Below the pieces are notes generated by a model. It searched no databases and was not told the origin of the DNA. It saw only the letters and a program-made list of their open reading frames with translations. Shown here piece after piece: positions 1 through 9,742 of a stretch of 64,000 bases of DNA. The translations under genes and the position numbers were made by a program. Within the stretch, counting starts at the first letter, position 1. Each line of letters opens with the position of its first letter. Source of the stretch: an uncultured cyanobacterium (lineage in GTDB: Bacteria > Cyanobacteriota > Cyanobacteriia > Cyanobacteriales > Nostocaceae); contig CAINGU010000086.1 in NCBI GenBank assembly GCA_903848645.1, positions 1 through 64,000 of the forward strand, given 5' to 3'.

Positions 1-1258
1 CAACGACACCTATATCTTTAATAAAGGTTTTGGACAAGATACCATTTCTGATTATGACTACACCACTGGCAACATTGATACCATCCGTTTTGGTACTGGC
101 ATTAATCCCACAGATATTACCTTAACTAGAGATCAATCTAATCTTTATCTCAGTTTGAATAGTAGTACGGATAAAATCACTGTTCAGAATTGGGGTTATG
201 GTACTGCTTACCAAATTGAAAAGGTCGAATTCGCTAACGGTACAAGTTGGGATTCAGCTAAGTTGCTAACTGCACCTTTTATGGGGACAGCTAGTGCTGA
301 TTATTTCTCTGGGACTGATGGAAATGATGTTTTTTACGGATTTGCAGGAGATGACAATATTTCTGGTAATGGTGGTAATGACACGATTAATGGTGGTTTA
401 GGAAATGACACCTTAAATGGTGGTTATGGTAACGATATCTACATCTTTAATAAAGGTGATGGACAAGATACCATTTCCGATTACGACCCCACTTCTGGTA
501 ATACTGATACTATCCGTTTTGGCACAGACATCAATCCCACAGATATTACCTTAACTAGAGATCAATATAATTTATATCTCAGTTTGAATGGTAGTACGGA
601 TAAAATCACTGTTCAGAATTGGGGTTATGGTGCTGCTTACCAAATTGAAAAGGTGGAATTTGCTAATGGTACAAGTTGGGATTCAGCTAAGTTGCTAACT
701 GCACCTTTTATGGGAACAGCCAATGCTGATTATTTCTCTGGGACTAGTGGAAATGACATCTTTTACGGAAATGCTGGAAATGACAATATTTCTGGTGGTA
801 GTGCTAATGACACCATTGATGGTGGTTTAGGAAATGATTATTTATCTGGTGACGCAGGTAATGATATCCTCATCGGTGGAATCGGTAAAGATACTCTCGT
901 TGGTGGTTTAGGAACTGACCGTTTTGATTATTACAACTTAACCGATTCTTTATTAAGTGGATTTGATATCATCACAGACTTCAACGCCACAACTGGTAAT
1001 GATTTATTCCGTGTTTCCACCGCACGAGCCGGATTTGTGAATGTCGGAGCAGTAAATTCCCTAAATGCAGCAGATATAGGCGCAAAATTAACAGCCACAG
1101 CCTTTACGTCAAATTTCGCAGCCCAATTCAGCTTTGGACAAAAAACCTTTGTCGCAATTAATGATGCAACAGCAGGGTTTAATGCTTCCACTGATGCCAT
1201 TATTGAAGTTACAGGATTAACAGGAACATTGAATGTCAATAATTTTGTGATTACTTAG
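1..1258 (+). CDS. RTX-type calcium-binding surface protein with C-terminal bluetail domain (5' truncated)
   Basis: The reading frame is open at the left edge from base 2, so only the C-terminal part is present (at least 418 residues). It contains glycine- and aspartate-rich nonapeptide repeats (GGNGNDT, GNDTLNGGYGND, GGIGKDTLVGG), which bind calcium in hemolysin-type RTX proteins. Between the RTX blocks lies an HCBP-related segment (DITLTRDQ ... ITVQNWGYG ... VEFANGTSWD) that occurs twice with a period of about 143 residues (429 bp). The last 110 residues or so (from TDRFDYYNLTDSL to LNVNNFVIT) look like the cyanobacterial bluetail domain of putative surface or secreted proteins. No signal peptide is expected, because RTX proteins usually use a C-terminal type I secretion signal. 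Substrate or enzymatic activity cannot be told from this part. Family assignment is firm; function is inferred. Confidence 0.85.
   Translation, partial: NDTYIFNKGFGQDTISDYDYTTGNIDTIRFGTGINPTDITLTRDQSNLYLSLNSSTDKITVQNWGYGTAYQIEKVEFANGTSWDSAKLLTAPFMGTASADYFSGTDGNDVFYGFAGDDNISGNGGNDTINGGLGNDTLNGGYGNDIYIFNKGDGQDTISDYDPTSGNTDTIRFGTDINPTDITLTRDQYNLYLSLNGSTDKITVQNWGYGAAYQIEKVEFANGTSWDSAKLLTAPFMGTANADYFSGTSGNDIFYGNAGNDNISGGSANDTIDGGLGNDYLSGDAGNDILIGGIGKDTLVGGLGTDRFDYYNLTDSLLSGFDIITDFNATTGNDLFRVSTARAGFVNVGAVNSLNAADIGAKLTATAFTSNFAAQFSFGQKTFVAINDATAGFNASTDAIIEVTGLTGTLNVNNFVIT
2..705 (+). repeat. In-frame 429-bp tandem duplication inside the RTX gene
   Basis: The segment beginning with the codons for N-D-T-Y-I-F-N-K-G at base 2 recurs at base 431 with only scattered substitutions. 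Each unit encodes one RTX block plus one HCBP-related block of 143 residues. The left copy is cut by the window edge, so more copies may lie upstream. Such modular repeats usually vary in number between strains. Confidence 0.8.
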
Positions 1259-1292
1259 AGGATAGTTCGCCAGTCAAATTCCCTACTGTTAA

Positions 1293-1766
1293 TTAACTCT
1301 CTGCTCCCCCTGCTGCTCTTAAACGTGCCAAGCTATCAATAGCATCACCTAAAGCTGTAGTTAGACTTTTCCGGGTTTGAGCATGATTTTCTTGCTCAAG
1401 TTTCAAAGCTTGTAATAGACAATCACGTTCTTGAATCACTTCTAATAATTGGGTTTGTAACTCTTCTATAGAATTAAATTGGGCAATTTGTTGCTGAATA
1501 GCTTTAGTGGTATCACTGCCTGTTTCAGTATTGATACCTGAGAACTTTTGTACTTCGGTTTTTACAGATGCTATAGCTTCTTGGTGCATTTTCGCATCTG
1601 CACGCCGTTGTTCTGCTTCAGTATTATAAAGCTGTCGCCATTTTTGCGAACTTTCCCACGCTTCATCTCGTTCACGCTGAAATTGCGTCATCTGTTGTGT
1701 CAGAGACTGAATTTCAGCTAACCACTTTTGTGTTAAATGGGTGGATTTATCAATATTTTCAGTCAT
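1293..1766 (-). CDS. Coiled-coil protein, conserved cyanobacterial hypothetical
   Basis: The 157-residue product is soluble, with no signal peptide or membrane segment. It is rich in Q, E, R and A and shows long heptad-like stretches (LTQKWLAEIQSLTQQMTQF, VIQERDCLLQALKLEQENHA), so it is probably an extended coiled coil. No catalytic motif is visible. It converges with the RTX gene, separated by 34 bp, and the upstream 200 bp are free of genes. I recognise no named family. A structural or scaffolding role is only a guess. Confidence 0.65.
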   Translation of the reverse strand: MTENIDKSTHLTQKWLAEIQSLTQQMTQFQRERDEAWESSQKWRQLYNTEAEQRRADAKMHQEAIASVKTEVQKFSGINTETGSDTTKAIQQQIAQFNSIEELQTQLLEVIQERDCLLQALKLEQENHAQTRKSLTTALGDAIDSLARLRAAGGAES

Positions 1767-1975
1767 TATTTTAGTAAATAGCTTTGTTTTCTAGTTAAAA
1801 ATCCTACCGTTTTTATTCTGCTCAGAAATAAGTATACAGGTATAATTACTATAATGAGTATAATTTTACAAAGGTTTGCCATCAAAATTTGCTCATTAGC
1901 TTTGGTAAAATACTAATTGCTAGTTTATAAGTATAAAATCTAGCATAATAACCATTATTTAAGCTAAAGATTAAA

Positions 1976-2419
1976 ATGAAAAGCAAACGTCCCCCAGGTC
2001 TAGTAGCAATCGTCATTTATAAAGGCTTTGTTGCTTTATTACTGGCTGCAACATCTCTAGTTTTACTTTTAGCTTTGAAAAATCACGAAGCACTCGTAAC
2101 GGCCTCCCAATCTTATGTTTTAGAAGGAAAACTAGAAATTATTGAATGGCTATTAGAAAAAGTGATCAATATCAAACCTTCAACTTTAAAATTTAGTGGT
2201 ATAGCTGCCGGAATTTATGCTTTAGTAACCGCAATTGAATCTGTAGGTTTATGGTATGAAAAAACCTGGGCAAAGATATTAGTTATTGGATTAGTTGGGA
2301 TTAGTATCCCTCCCGAAATATTTGAGTTAATTAAAGGTTTAACAATTTTAAAACTTTTAGTATTTATAGCTAACATAGCTGTATTATGGTACTTAATTAG
2401 ACATTTTTCTAAACATTAA
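1976..2419 (+). CDS. DUF2127 family membrane protein
   Basis: The 147-residue protein begins with the basic segment MKSKRPPGLVAIVIYKGF and then has about four hydrophobic helices. The layout RPPGLxxIxIYK, then a central hydrophobic pair around LKFSGIAAGIYALVTAIESVGLWYEKTWA, is typical of the DUF2127 family of small integral membrane proteins. Its function is unknown. It is the first of four plus-strand genes (DUF2127, BrkB, DUF4112, hydrolase) that mostly encode small membrane proteins and may be co-expressed, although gaps of 86 to 154 bp separate the first three. Confidence 0.75.
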   Translation: MKSKRPPGLVAIVIYKGFVALLLAATSLVLLLALKNHEALVTASQSYVLEGKLEIIEWLLEKVINIKPSTLKFSGIAAGIYALVTAIESVGLWYEKTWAKILVIGLVGISIPPEIFELIKGLTILKLLVFIANIAVLWYLIRHFSKH

Positions 2420-2505
2420 TCCGGCAAAAATGCTGTAAATAATCCATCCCTGATTTAAACAAGTTAGTAAGCTGAGTTATCATTAAAATTAGGGTACTGA
2501 AAATC

Positions 2506-3375
2506 ATGCTTCAGCCTCGTTTTATTCGCTTTTTTCGTCATTTGAAATGGCGGACACTCAAAAAAACTTTTGCGAGGACAATCGACACAAGACTTTTAGG
2601 ATTAGCTGCTGAAATAGCCTTTAATGCTATGTTATCGTTATTTCCGGCAATTCTAGCCTTGTTAACAGCAATTGGTTTATTTGCAGCATCTTTACGAAAT
2701 ACATTTATTCAACTAGCAACAGAACTGAGTAAAATTATCCCCCAAGATGCTTGGATATTAATCCGTGATTTTGCTACCCATGAAATTGCCAACTCTAAAA
2801 ATAGTAGTTTATTCTCTTTGAGTTTTGTCCTTGCCCTTTGGACTGCTTCCGGGGCAATTAATACAGCCATGACAGCTTTAGATCAAATCCAGCAAATTCC
2901 TCCTAAGAAAATGCGTCCTTTTTGGCACGCAAAATTGATATCTCTGGGCTTAACTATCGGGACTATATTATTTTTAATGGTGGCTTCTTTTTTAGTATTT
3001 ATCAGTGATTTATTCTTGGAAATTGTCGTCGGTAGGAATCCTTATTTAGTCTTTCTATTGCATATCTGGCAATTTTTACGTTGGCCTTTAGCATTGGGTA
3101 CAGTTGCCACTGCTTTTGCTTTTGTCTATCGCTATGGACCAAGCAAATGGAAAGCGAATACACCACTTATCCCAGGGGCAATTTTAGCAGCCATTTTTTG
3201 GGCAATTGTTTCTGCATTATTTCGGCTTTACGTGAGCAATTTCGGCAATTATAATAAAGTCTATGGTGCAGTGGGGGCTGTGATTGTTTTAATGTTATGG
3301 TTATGGATGAGTGCTTTTGTTCTGCTAGTTGGACACCAATTAAATGTAACTGTCGGTGAAGATATAAACAATTAA
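2506..3375 (+). CDS. YihY/BrkB family inner-membrane protein
   Basis: The 289-residue product has six predicted hydrophobic segments and the family hallmarks: an N-terminal LAAEIAFNAMLSLFPAILALL segment, a middle ALWTASGAINTAMTALDQIQ segment, and the C-terminal PGAILAAIFWAIVSALFRLYV and YGAVGAVIVLMLWLWMSAFVLLVG segments. BrkB/YihY proteins were once called ribonuclease BN by mistake. Their role is uncertain (envelope or transport). The length is normal for the family. The stop codon lies within the first unit of an AT-rich heptamer array. Confidence 0.88.
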   Translation: MLQPRFIRFFRHLKWRTLKKTFARTIDTRLLGLAAEIAFNAMLSLFPAILALLTAIGLFAASLRNTFIQLATELSKIIPQDAWILIRDFATHEIANSKNSSLFSLSFVLALWTASGAINTAMTALDQIQQIPPKKMRPFWHAKLISLGLTIGTILFLMVASFLVFISDLFLEIVVGRNPYLVFLLHIWQFLRWPLALGTVATAFAFVYRYGPSKWKANTPLIPGAILAAIFWAIVSALFRLYVSNFGNYNKVYGAVGAVIVLMLWLWMSAFVLLVGHQLNVTVGEDINN

Positions 3376-3398
3376 AAATTAAAAATTAAAAATTAAAA
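3371..3398 (+). repeat. Heptamer array (ATTAAAA)x4
   Basis: Four perfect 7-bp units overlap the stop codon of the BrkB-type gene. This is a short tandemly repeated repetitive (STRR) element of the kind known from heterocystous cyanobacteria. Confidence 0.85.
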
Positions 3399-3529
3399 AT
3401 CGGATTTTTAACTGTAGTTAAGCAACGGTTAATCTAGCTACAAATTTACCAGATAAATATGAAAAAATTTGAGTTAGAGAAATAAAATAATAAAGAACTT
3501 GATCACTCAGTCATCGGAAATCATTAATA

Positions 3530-4033
3530 ATGCCTAATTCTCCTGAAAAGTTTTCAATTACATCTGATGGTTATGCACCTCGACTAAAACGTCTACGTCA
3601 ATTTAGTAGACTATTAGATAATATAATTACTATTCCCGGAACAAAAGTGGGGGTTGGGTTAGACCCAATTATCGGATTACTGCCCATAGGTGGCGATTTT
3701 TTAGGACTAATACTTTCTTTTTATATTATCATTGAAGCCGTCCAATTAGGCGTATCTAAAGCTACATTGGGAAGAATGGTGATCAATGTAATTATTGATT
3801 TCTTGGTTGGTACTATTCCCATATTAGGAGACTTATTTGATTTTGCGTGGAAAGCTAACGTTTATAACATTATTTTATTAGAAAAAGCTTTAACATCTCC
3901 TCACGAAAATAAAAAAGCAGATAAATCTTTTCTTTTTGTTTTGATTGTTGGCTTATTTCTCCTTGCCATTGTCTTAATAGCCATACCTGTGATACTACTA
4001 AGAATAGTATGGCTAATTTTCACTGGCAGTTAA
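3530..4033 (+). CDS. DUF4112 domain-containing membrane protein
   Basis: The 167-residue protein starts with a short soluble region and then contains the DUF4112 signature: RLRQFSRLLDNIITIPGT, GVGLDPIIGLLPIGGDFLGL and FLVGTIPILGDLFDFAWKAN. A final hydrophobic helix (FLFVLIVGLFLLAIVLIAIP) follows a lysine-rich linker. The family is widespread in bacteria and of unknown function. The next gene starts 19 bp downstream in the same direction, which suggests co-transcription with the hydrolase. Confidence 0.8.
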   Translation: MPNSPEKFSITSDGYAPRLKRLRQFSRLLDNIITIPGTKVGVGLDPIIGLLPIGGDFLGLILSFYIIIEAVQLGVSKATLGRMVINVIIDFLVGTIPILGDLFDFAWKANVYNIILLEKALTSPHENKKADKSFLFVLIVGLFLLAIVLIAIPVILLRIVWLIFTGS

Positions 4034-4052
4034 ATTATTTATCTATAAAATT

Positions 4053-4991
4053 ATGAAAGATTGGTGGCAAGATAATTTTCCTCAAGGGCGGCAAAATCTC
4101 GTTATTACCGATTCTCAAGGTTATCCAATTCACATAGCCTATGGTGAAAAAGGTATAGGTAAACCGCTAATTTTACTACATGGCTTGGGAAGTTGGAGTT
4201 ATAATTGGCGGCATAGTATTGAACCATTATCTCAATATTTCCGAGTAATTTGTTGTGATTTTAAAGGTTTTGGTTTTTCAGAAAAGCCCTTATCCCGTCG
4301 AGAAGAAAATGGACATCAAATTATTGAATTAAAACGCATTATTCAAGCATTATGCAATGAACCACCTATAATAGTAGCCGAATCTATAGGAGCATTAATT
4401 TCTCTCGGATTAGCTGGTAAAAATCCTCACTTAATCGGACGTTTAGTCGTAATTAACGCCCCCATTTTTACAAAAACCTTGCCACATTGGTCTATGGGTT
4501 TACTTGCTCAAACACCAATAGAAATTATCCATGCAATTGATAATTTACGTCTGGCATATTGGTTTGCACCTTTAGTCAGAGAAGTTATGGGAACGGAAAG
4601 ACGTAAAGTATTATATGATCCTTCACTGTTAACAGAAGAAGATATTTATTGGATTACCTACCCATTTATTGAAATTCCGGGAACTTTAGTCAAAGTTGCC
4701 GAAGATATACAAATTGCTGCTAAAGAAATTGAGAATTTGCGAACAAATCAGCCAAGTATGCTGAGTAATATTCAAAAAAATCTCAAAAATATTGAATGTC
4801 CAACTTTGGTATTATGGGGTGATCAAGATAGTTGGTTTCCTGCGAGTCATGGAGAAAAATTACATCAACATCTCCCTAATTCTCGGTTACAAATTTTGCA
4901 AAACTGTAATCATGATGCCTTAACCGGTTCTGCTAATGTGGTGAATGCTGCAATTTTGGAATTTTTACAAGATACCAATTACCATAAATAA
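4053..4991 (+). CDS. Alpha/beta fold hydrolase
   Basis: The 312-residue product has the alpha/beta hydrolase layout: an oxyanion-hole segment LLHGLGSWSYNW, a nucleophile elbow VAESIGALISL with Ser in A-E-S-I-G (the usual first Gly is Ala), an acid segment LWGDQDSWFP and a C-terminal histidine in NCNHDAL. It is similar in build to cyanobacterial hydrolases of the lipase/epoxide-hydrolase superfamily. The substrate is unknown. It lies 19 bp behind the DUF4112 gene. A 7-bp inverted repeat (AGAGTGG/CCACTCT, 4996-5038) follows the stop and might act as a weak terminator. Confidence 0.85.
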   Translation: MKDWWQDNFPQGRQNLVITDSQGYPIHIAYGEKGIGKPLILLHGLGSWSYNWRHSIEPLSQYFRVICCDFKGFGFSEKPLSRREENGHQIIELKRIIQALCNEPPIIVAESIGALISLGLAGKNPHLIGRLVVINAPIFTKTLPHWSMGLLAQTPIEIIHAIDNLRLAYWFAPLVREVMGTERRKVLYDPSLLTEEDIYWITYPFIEIPGTLVKVAEDIQIAAKEIENLRTNQPSMLSNIQKNLKNIECPTLVLWGDQDSWFPASHGEKLHQHLPNSRLQILQNCNHDALTGSANVVNAAILEFLQDTNYHK

Positions 4992-5392
4992 AAAGAGAGT
5001 GGAAGTAGGCATACCAAAAGCCGGAAATCTCCCACTCTACATTTACTGCTGTAGCGTTTAGGAATTTATAAATATTGTCAGTTATTTAGGGGGGGGTTGA
5101 TTTAACAACGACAGTATTTATATGCGGTTAATATTCCCATTGCAGCAAATGTCAAACCTAATTATCGTTATTATTTTTAACTCAATTAATAGTAATTTAA
5201 TTGTTGCTAAAATCTTGCATTTATGCTTGATAAATATTAGGATAAACCCAGATATTTCCCAAGAAAATAAATATGTAGTAGCACCTGACAAGCACACTTT
5301 TGAAGTCATTTATCTTGCATCAATGTAACTTAGGTCATTCAAATTTGGTTGCCAAATTGGCATTTTATTAAAAGTCTTGTATTTCTAAGTTT
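4992..5392. other. Intergenic region without a supported gene
   Basis: It holds an inverted repeat just after the hydrolase gene and a run of eight G residues at 5089-5096. Two overlapping opposite-strand open frames of about 65 codons have no recognisable product and no clear ribosome binding site. Confidence 0.5.
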
Positions 5393-5938
5393 TTAGAAAA
5401 ATTGTGAATCGTCTCTTTGAGAACTGTATTGAGATATATTTAGCAAGTCTTTAACAAATTCTGCATTGGTATTGAGAGGATAGATTTTCTCTGGGGGCAA
5501 AATTATGAGCAAATTTTCCCTATCAGATGGTGAGGATGGGAAATTTGTAGATTTATGACGCTTCTGGGAGTTAAATTTTGGACCGTTGCGATTGCGTTGA
5601 CTAGCTTTCGTGCTTTCTCTAGAGTTTTGCAGCAAGCAGAAAATTACCAAAGAACCTGTAGAACAGCAAAAGATAACCGCAATTATCAACCACAAAGGGA
5701 TCGCATTACCAGGATCAGAAAATGTTGTAATAGTTGATTGTACAGGTATAAATTGGGCTTCTTCTGGTTGTTGCTGTGGCACATAGCCAATATAACTCAG
5801 TTGATCATATGCAAAAATTGTTACTCCTATCGGAATCAGAAATAAACTCAAGAACCAGATCCCAGGGTACTTTTTCAGTATATTTCCTAGAGTTTTTCTA
5901 ATACCTCTATTTTTATTTAACTCTTCTTCATTATCCAT
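5393..5938 (-). CDS. Hypothetical two-helix membrane protein
   Basis: I chose the start MDNEEELNKNRG over an upstream one, because the longer version adds an unconvincing hydrophobic extension. The product of about 181 residues has two hydrophobic segments: one early (YPGIWFLSLFLIPIGVTIFA) and one after a proline- and glutamine-rich loop (IPLWLIIAVIFCCSTGSLVIF). A hydrophilic, serine- and arginine-rich tail follows. It recalls cyanobacterial proteins of unknown role with an extracytoplasmic loop. It ends close to the next minus-strand gene (ddl lies just upstream) and could be its downstream partner. Confidence 0.55.
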   Translation of the reverse strand: MDNEEELNKNRGIRKTLGNILKKYPGIWFLSLFLIPIGVTIFAYDQLSYIGYVPQQQPEEAQFIPVQSTITTFSDPGNAIPLWLIIAVIFCCSTGSLVIFCLLQNSRESTKASQRNRNGPKFNSQKRHKSTNFPSSPSDRENLLIILPPEKIYPLNTNAEFVKDLLNISQYSSQRDDSQFF

Positions 5939-6039
5939 CACGTTAATCAAATCAATCACACAAATCATAGTTAAGACAAGAGGAAAAATAAATATTTCCT
6001 CCCTTTTCCCTAATTCGCTATCTCCTATCCCCAATCCCC

Positions 6040-7101
6040 TTAATTAATCGGAGAATGTCTTTCAATTGCTAGTTGAATTAACTGATCTACTAATTGGGCA
6101 AAGGGTATACCAGTATTAGCCCAGAGTTGAGGATACATACTTGTAGAAGTAAACCCTGGTAAGGTGTTAATTTCGTTGATGAAAATTTCTCCCGTAGCTT
6201 CCACATAGAAAAAGTCTACTCTAGATAAACCAGCCGCATCAACAGCCGCAAAAGCTTGTAAAGCCATGTCTTGAATTTGCTGTGCTACTACATCTGGTAA
6301 GTTGGCGGGAATGAATAAATCAGCTTTTCCTGGAGTATATTTAGTTTCGTAATCGTAAAAATCACTATCAAAGGTAATTTCACCAATAACGGAAGCCTTG
6401 GGGTTGTCGTTACCTAAAACCGCACATTCAACTTCTCTGGCCACAACTCCAGCTTCCACAATAATCCGTCTGTCATGGGTAGCTGCATTATCTAAAGCTA
6501 CTTCTAATTCTTGACGCGATCGCACTTTGGCAATGCCCACCGATGAACCTAGATTAGCAGGTTTGACAAAACAGGGATAGCCTAATGCAACTTCAATTTC
6601 ATCACAGAGTTTGGGAAATACACAAGCATTTGACCAAACCTGCGCCCTGGTAACAGCAATATATTTTACTTGCGGTAATCCCGCTTGGGCAAAGGCCATT
6701 TTCATGGCAATTTTATCCATTCCCGTCGCTGAACCTAACACCCCAGAACCCACAAAGGGGACTTGCGTTAAAGTGAGTAAACCTTGAATTGTGCCATCTT
6801 CGCCATTAGGCCCGTGAACAACGGGAAACCAAAGCTCAACTTCTTCAGTTTCTGGTGGAAATTGCCATAAATTGGGGGTGATGGTGAGGGCTTCTGTGGG
6901 AACACCAGATACTAAAACTTGTTGTGCAACTTCTCCTGCTTGCCAAACGCCATCTTTTTGGATATAAAAAGGTAAAACTTCGTATTTATTAGCATTTTCT
7001 TCTAAACTGAGGGCATGAGCGATCGCCCGTGCCGAAATTATTGAAACCTCATGTTCTCCAGAACGCCCACCAAACAGCAAACCCACCCGTAGCTTAGTCA
7101 T
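6040..7101 (-). CDS. ddl: D-alanine--D-alanine ligase
   Basis: This ATP-grasp enzyme joins two D-alanines for peptidoglycan precursor synthesis. The N-terminal [21 protein letters not shown], the [14 protein letters not shown] segment, the ATP-grasp core [15 protein letters not shown] and the C-terminal metal-binding [18 protein letters not shown] are diagnostic. The start at [12 protein letters not shown] fits the family length (353 residues) and is preceded by GGAG about 12 bases upstream. An upstream in-frame ATG at 7170 would add 23 residues without family similarity. Soluble and cytoplasmic. Confidence 0.96.
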   Translation of the reverse strand: MTKLRVGLLFGGRSGEHEVSIISARAIAHALSLEENANKYEVLPFYIQKDGVWQAGEVAQQVLVSGVPTEALTITPNLWQFPPETEEVELWFPVVHGPNGEDGTIQGLLTLTQVPFVGSGVLGSATGMDKIAMKMAFAQAGLPQVKYIAVTRAQVWSNACVFPKLCDEIEVALGYPCFVKPANLGSSVGIAKVRSRQELEVALDNAATHDRRIIVEAGVVAREVECAVLGNDNPKASVIGEITFDSDFYDYETKYTPGKADLFIPANLPDVVAQQIQDMALQAFAAVDAAGLSRVDFFYVEATGEIFINEINTLPGFTSTSMYPQLWANTGIPFAQLVDQLIQLAIERHSPIN

Positions 7102-7203
7102 TTTTTTATATATCTCCACAGATCCGCATTTTCCATTATCACTAAAAAAAGGTAATAGGTGATTGGTCATTGGTGAAAACGATTCCTTCTGACTTCTGAC
7201 TCT

Positions 7204-7224
7204 GGGGCGGGGAAACCCCGCCCC
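7204..7224. repeat. GC-rich palindrome (GGGGCGGGG-AAA-CCCCGCCCC)
   Basis: A perfect 9-bp stem with a 3-nt loop lies in the ddl-rpsB intergenic region. It belongs to the class of dispersed GC-rich palindromes seen between genes elsewhere in this window. There is no U-run, so it is not a standard terminator. Confidence 0.7.
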
Positions 7225-7402
7225 TACTGATGGGCGTGACTCCTAACTCCTTTCCCCAAAAATCCAGGTTCACTGCAAAACTCAAAATATTTGTGTTACC
7301 CTAGTACAGTTGTCTAAAATCCGCACATCTGGGAATTCGGGTGTTTCTTAAATTGAGAAATGCACCTAGATGGAGGTTTAACCCGAATAGGAGTAATAAA
7401 AT

Positions 7403-8176
7403 ATGCCAGTAGTTTCCTTGGCTCAAATGATGGAGTCCGGTGTTCACTTTGGTCACCAGACCAGACGTTGGAACCCCAAAATGGCCCCTTATATCTACAC
7501 CTCACGAAATGGTGTACATATCATTGACTTGGTGCAAACAGCCCAGTTGATGGATAACGCGTATAACTATATGCGAACCCAATCAGAGCAAGGTAAAAAA
7601 TTCCTGTTTGTTGGTACTAAGCGCCAAGCAGCCGGAATTATTGCCCAAGAAGCCCTCCGTTGTGGTTCTCACTACATTAATCAACGTTGGTTGGGTGGAA
7701 TGCTCACCAACTGGGCAACCATTAAAACCAGAGCCGAGCGTCTCAAAGATTTAGAACGGAGAGAAGAAAGCGGCGCACTGGATTTATTACCAAAGAAAGA
7801 AGCCTCCATGCTGCGTCGGGAAATGACGAAGCTACAAAAATACTTGGGCGGCATTAAAAATATGCGGAAAGTTCCCGATATCGTGGTTATTGTTGACCAG
7901 AAGCGGGAATATAACGCAGTTCAAGAATGCGAAAAATTGGGTATTCCCATTGTGTCCATGTTAGATACAAACTGTGACCCAGATGTTGTGGATATCCCCA
8001 TCCCAGCTAACGACGACGCAATCAGATCCATTAAGCTAATTGTCGGTAAATTAGCAGATGCTATCTATGAAGGCCGTCATGGTCAGCTAGAAGCGGAAGA
8101 AGATTACGATGATTACGCTGACGAAGATTACGAATATGATGAAAGTGATAACACTGAATCAGAAGGCGAAGAATAA
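7403..8176 (+). CDS. rpsB: 30S ribosomal protein S2
   Basis: The 257-residue product begins [19 protein letters not shown] and contains the S2 signatures [22 protein letters not shown] and [12 protein letters not shown], then [13 protein letters not shown] and [20 protein letters not shown]. It is needed for small-subunit assembly. The tail is strongly acidic ([19 protein letters not shown]), a lineage feature of cyanobacterial S2. AGGAG stands about nine bases before the ATG. tsf follows in the usual rpsB-tsf order. Confidence 0.98.
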   Translation: MPVVSLAQMMESGVHFGHQTRRWNPKMAPYIYTSRNGVHIIDLVQTAQLMDNAYNYMRTQSEQGKKFLFVGTKRQAAGIIAQEALRCGSHYINQRWLGGMLTNWATIKTRAERLKDLERREESGALDLLPKKEASMLRREMTKLQKYLGGIKNMRKVPDIVVIVDQKREYNAVQECEKLGIPIVSMLDTNCDPDVVDIPIPANDDAIRSIKLIVGKLADAIYEGRHGQLEAEEDYDDYADEDYEYDESDNTESEGEE

Positions 8177-8245
8177 GTATCTGTAATCAGGATTAAGGCG
8201 TACCAAAAAATAAATCATCCAATTTTTTAGTAGTCTGGCAAATAA

Positions 8246-8274
8246 GTAGGGGTTTAGCACTGCTAAACCCCTAC
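8246..8274. repeat. Perfect 29-bp palindrome in the rpsB-tsf gap
   Basis: The sequence GTAGGGGTTTAGCA, one base, and its exact complement form a 14-bp stem. It could stall or attenuate transcription between rpsB and tsf, but without a U-run it looks more like a dispersed repeat element. Confidence 0.75.
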
Positions 8275-8397
8275 ATCCATACTACAGATTGGGATATTTT
8301 TTTGATTGGAAGTCTCTTAAATGATTTTCAAATGAGTCCTGATCGTCTGATAATCTTGAATAATATTTGTATCTGTCAAGTTAGGAATTGAGGCAAT

Positions 8398-9339
8398 ATG
8401 GCGGAAATATCTGCAAAACTCGTCCAAGAGCTACGCCAAAAAACCGGTGCTGGCATGATGGACTGCAAAAAGGCACTGAAGGAAAGTGAAGGTGATATCG
8501 AGGCAGCTACAACTTGGCTACGGCAAAAAGGTATTGCCAAAGCTGATAAAGGGAGCAGTCGTATTGCCGCAGAAGGTCTAGTAGACACCTACATTCAGAC
8601 CGGTGGTCAGGTAGGTGTACTTATAGAGGTAAACTGTCAAACTGATTTTGTTGCCCGTAACGACGCGTTTAAAGCTTTAGTTAAAAACCTAGCACAACAA
8701 GCTGCGACTGCTGATAGTGTTGAGTCTTTATTAACTCAACCCTATATTGAAAAGTCCAGCGTCACTGTTGATGAATTCATCAAAGAGACCATTGCGACTC
8801 TTGGTGAAAATATTCAAGTGCGTCGCTTTGTTAATTTCTCTCTTGCTAACACACCAGGAATAGCAGACAGCTATATTCACACTGGTGGACGAGTGGGCGT
8901 ATTAATGGAATTGACCGCTCAAAGTGCTTTAGCCGCTACTAATGAAGATTTCCAAAACTTGGCTAAAAATGCCGCAATGCAAGTTGCCGCTTGTCCCAAC
9001 GTCGAGTACGTTAGCGTAGACCAAATCCCTGCTGAAATTGTCACCAAAGAAAAAGACATCGAAATGGGTAAGGACGACTTGGGTAATAAGCCAGAGAACA
9101 TTAAAGAAAAGATTGTTCAAGGCAGAATTGATAAACGTCTCAAAGAAATGACTTTACTAGATCAACCTTATATTCGTGATCAAAGTATTTCTATAGAAGA
9201 CTTGGTGAAGCAAGTAAAAGGCCAAATTGGTGAAGACATTCAAGTTAGTCGCTTTGTACGCTATGTACTAGGTGAAGGCATTGAAAAGAACGAAATGAGC
9301 TTCGCTGATGAAGTAGCTGCCCAAATTGGTGCTAAGTAA
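8398..9339 (+). CDS. tsf: Translation elongation factor Ts
   Basis: EF-Ts is the guanine nucleotide exchange factor for EF-Tu. The 313-residue product begins with the UBA-like domain ([20 protein letters not shown]) and continues with the EF-Tu contact region containing the TDFVAR motif ([12 protein letters not shown]). Two homologous core subdomains follow, each with a Y-I-x-T-G-G-x-V-G-V-L motif ([13 protein letters not shown] and [13 protein letters not shown]). Length and order are normal for cyanobacteria. A hairpin terminator lies about 110 bp downstream. Confidence 0.98.
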   Translation: MAEISAKLVQELRQKTGAGMMDCKKALKESEGDIEAATTWLRQKGIAKADKGSSRIAAEGLVDTYIQTGGQVGVLIEVNCQTDFVARNDAFKALVKNLAQQAATADSVESLLTQPYIEKSSVTVDEFIKETIATLGENIQVRRFVNFSLANTPGIADSYIHTGGRVGVLMELTAQSALAATNEDFQNLAKNAAMQVAACPNVEYVSVDQIPAEIVTKEKDIEMGKDDLGNKPENIKEKIVQGRIDKRLKEMTLLDQPYIRDQSISIEDLVKQVKGQIGEDIQVSRFVRYVLGEGIEKNEMSFADEVAAQIGAK

Positions 9340-9347
9340 TTTTGTGA

Positions 9348-9382
9348 TTAGTCATTTGTCAGTGGTCAGTTGTCAGTGGTTA
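9348..9382 (+). repeat. Degenerate heptamer array (GTTGTCA type), 5 units
   Basis: Five 7-bp units of the form TTAGTCA, TTTGTCA, GTGGTCA, GTTGTCA, GTGGTTA begin nine bases after the tsf stop codon. Confidence 0.75.
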
Positions 9383-9449
9383 AGAATATTTACTTAATAG
9401 TTGGCTGCTGATTATGGACTTTTACTTTTGACTAATAACTATTTCCATT

Positions 9450-9487
9450 ACAGGCCACGAACAACACGCTGGCCTGTATTTTATTTA
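9450..9487 (+). terminator. Rho-independent-like terminator of rpsB-tsf
   Basis: An 8-bp stem ACAGGCCA/TGGCCTGT with a 12-nt loop is followed by ATTTTATTT. It is placed and oriented to end the tsf transcript. Confidence 0.7.
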
Positions 9488-9561
9488 AATGATGATTATT
9501 TATTCAAAATCAAGTATATTTGTACTAAGTAGGTGGGCTTTAAAAATTGTGGTTATGACAA

Positions 9562-9589
9562 GGGAACAGGGAACAGGGAACAGGGAACT
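9562..9589 (+). repeat. Heptamer array (GGGAACA)x4
   Basis: Three perfect GGGAACA units and one GGGAACT form a compact STRR array. Confidence 0.85.
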
Positions 9590-9693
9590 CCAGAAGAGAT
9601 TTTGGGAGATTTTACTTTTCATTACATATTACTCTTCAAGAAGCAGCTTCGCGTCTACGGTTTTTTCCGTTCACCTACTTGCATAAAGCAATT

Positions 9694-9742
9694 GACAACG
9701 GACAACTGACAACGGACAACTGAAAACCGACAACTGAAAACT
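9694..9742 (+). repeat. Heptamer array (GACAACT type), 7 units
   Basis: Seven consecutive units alternate GACAACG, GACAACT, GAAAACC and GAAAACT. The array ends 15 bp before the next start codon, in the place expected for a leader and ribosome binding site. Confidence 0.85.

Noticed and set aside
5118-5328. Overlapping opposite-strand frames of 63 and 68 codons
   Set aside because: No ribosome binding site, no recognisable product, AT-rich random composition, and the two overlap each other almost fully.
9489-9686. 65-codon plus-strand frame after tsf
   Set aside because: It translates a heptamer array (GGGAACA) and lies behind the tsf terminator; no family features.
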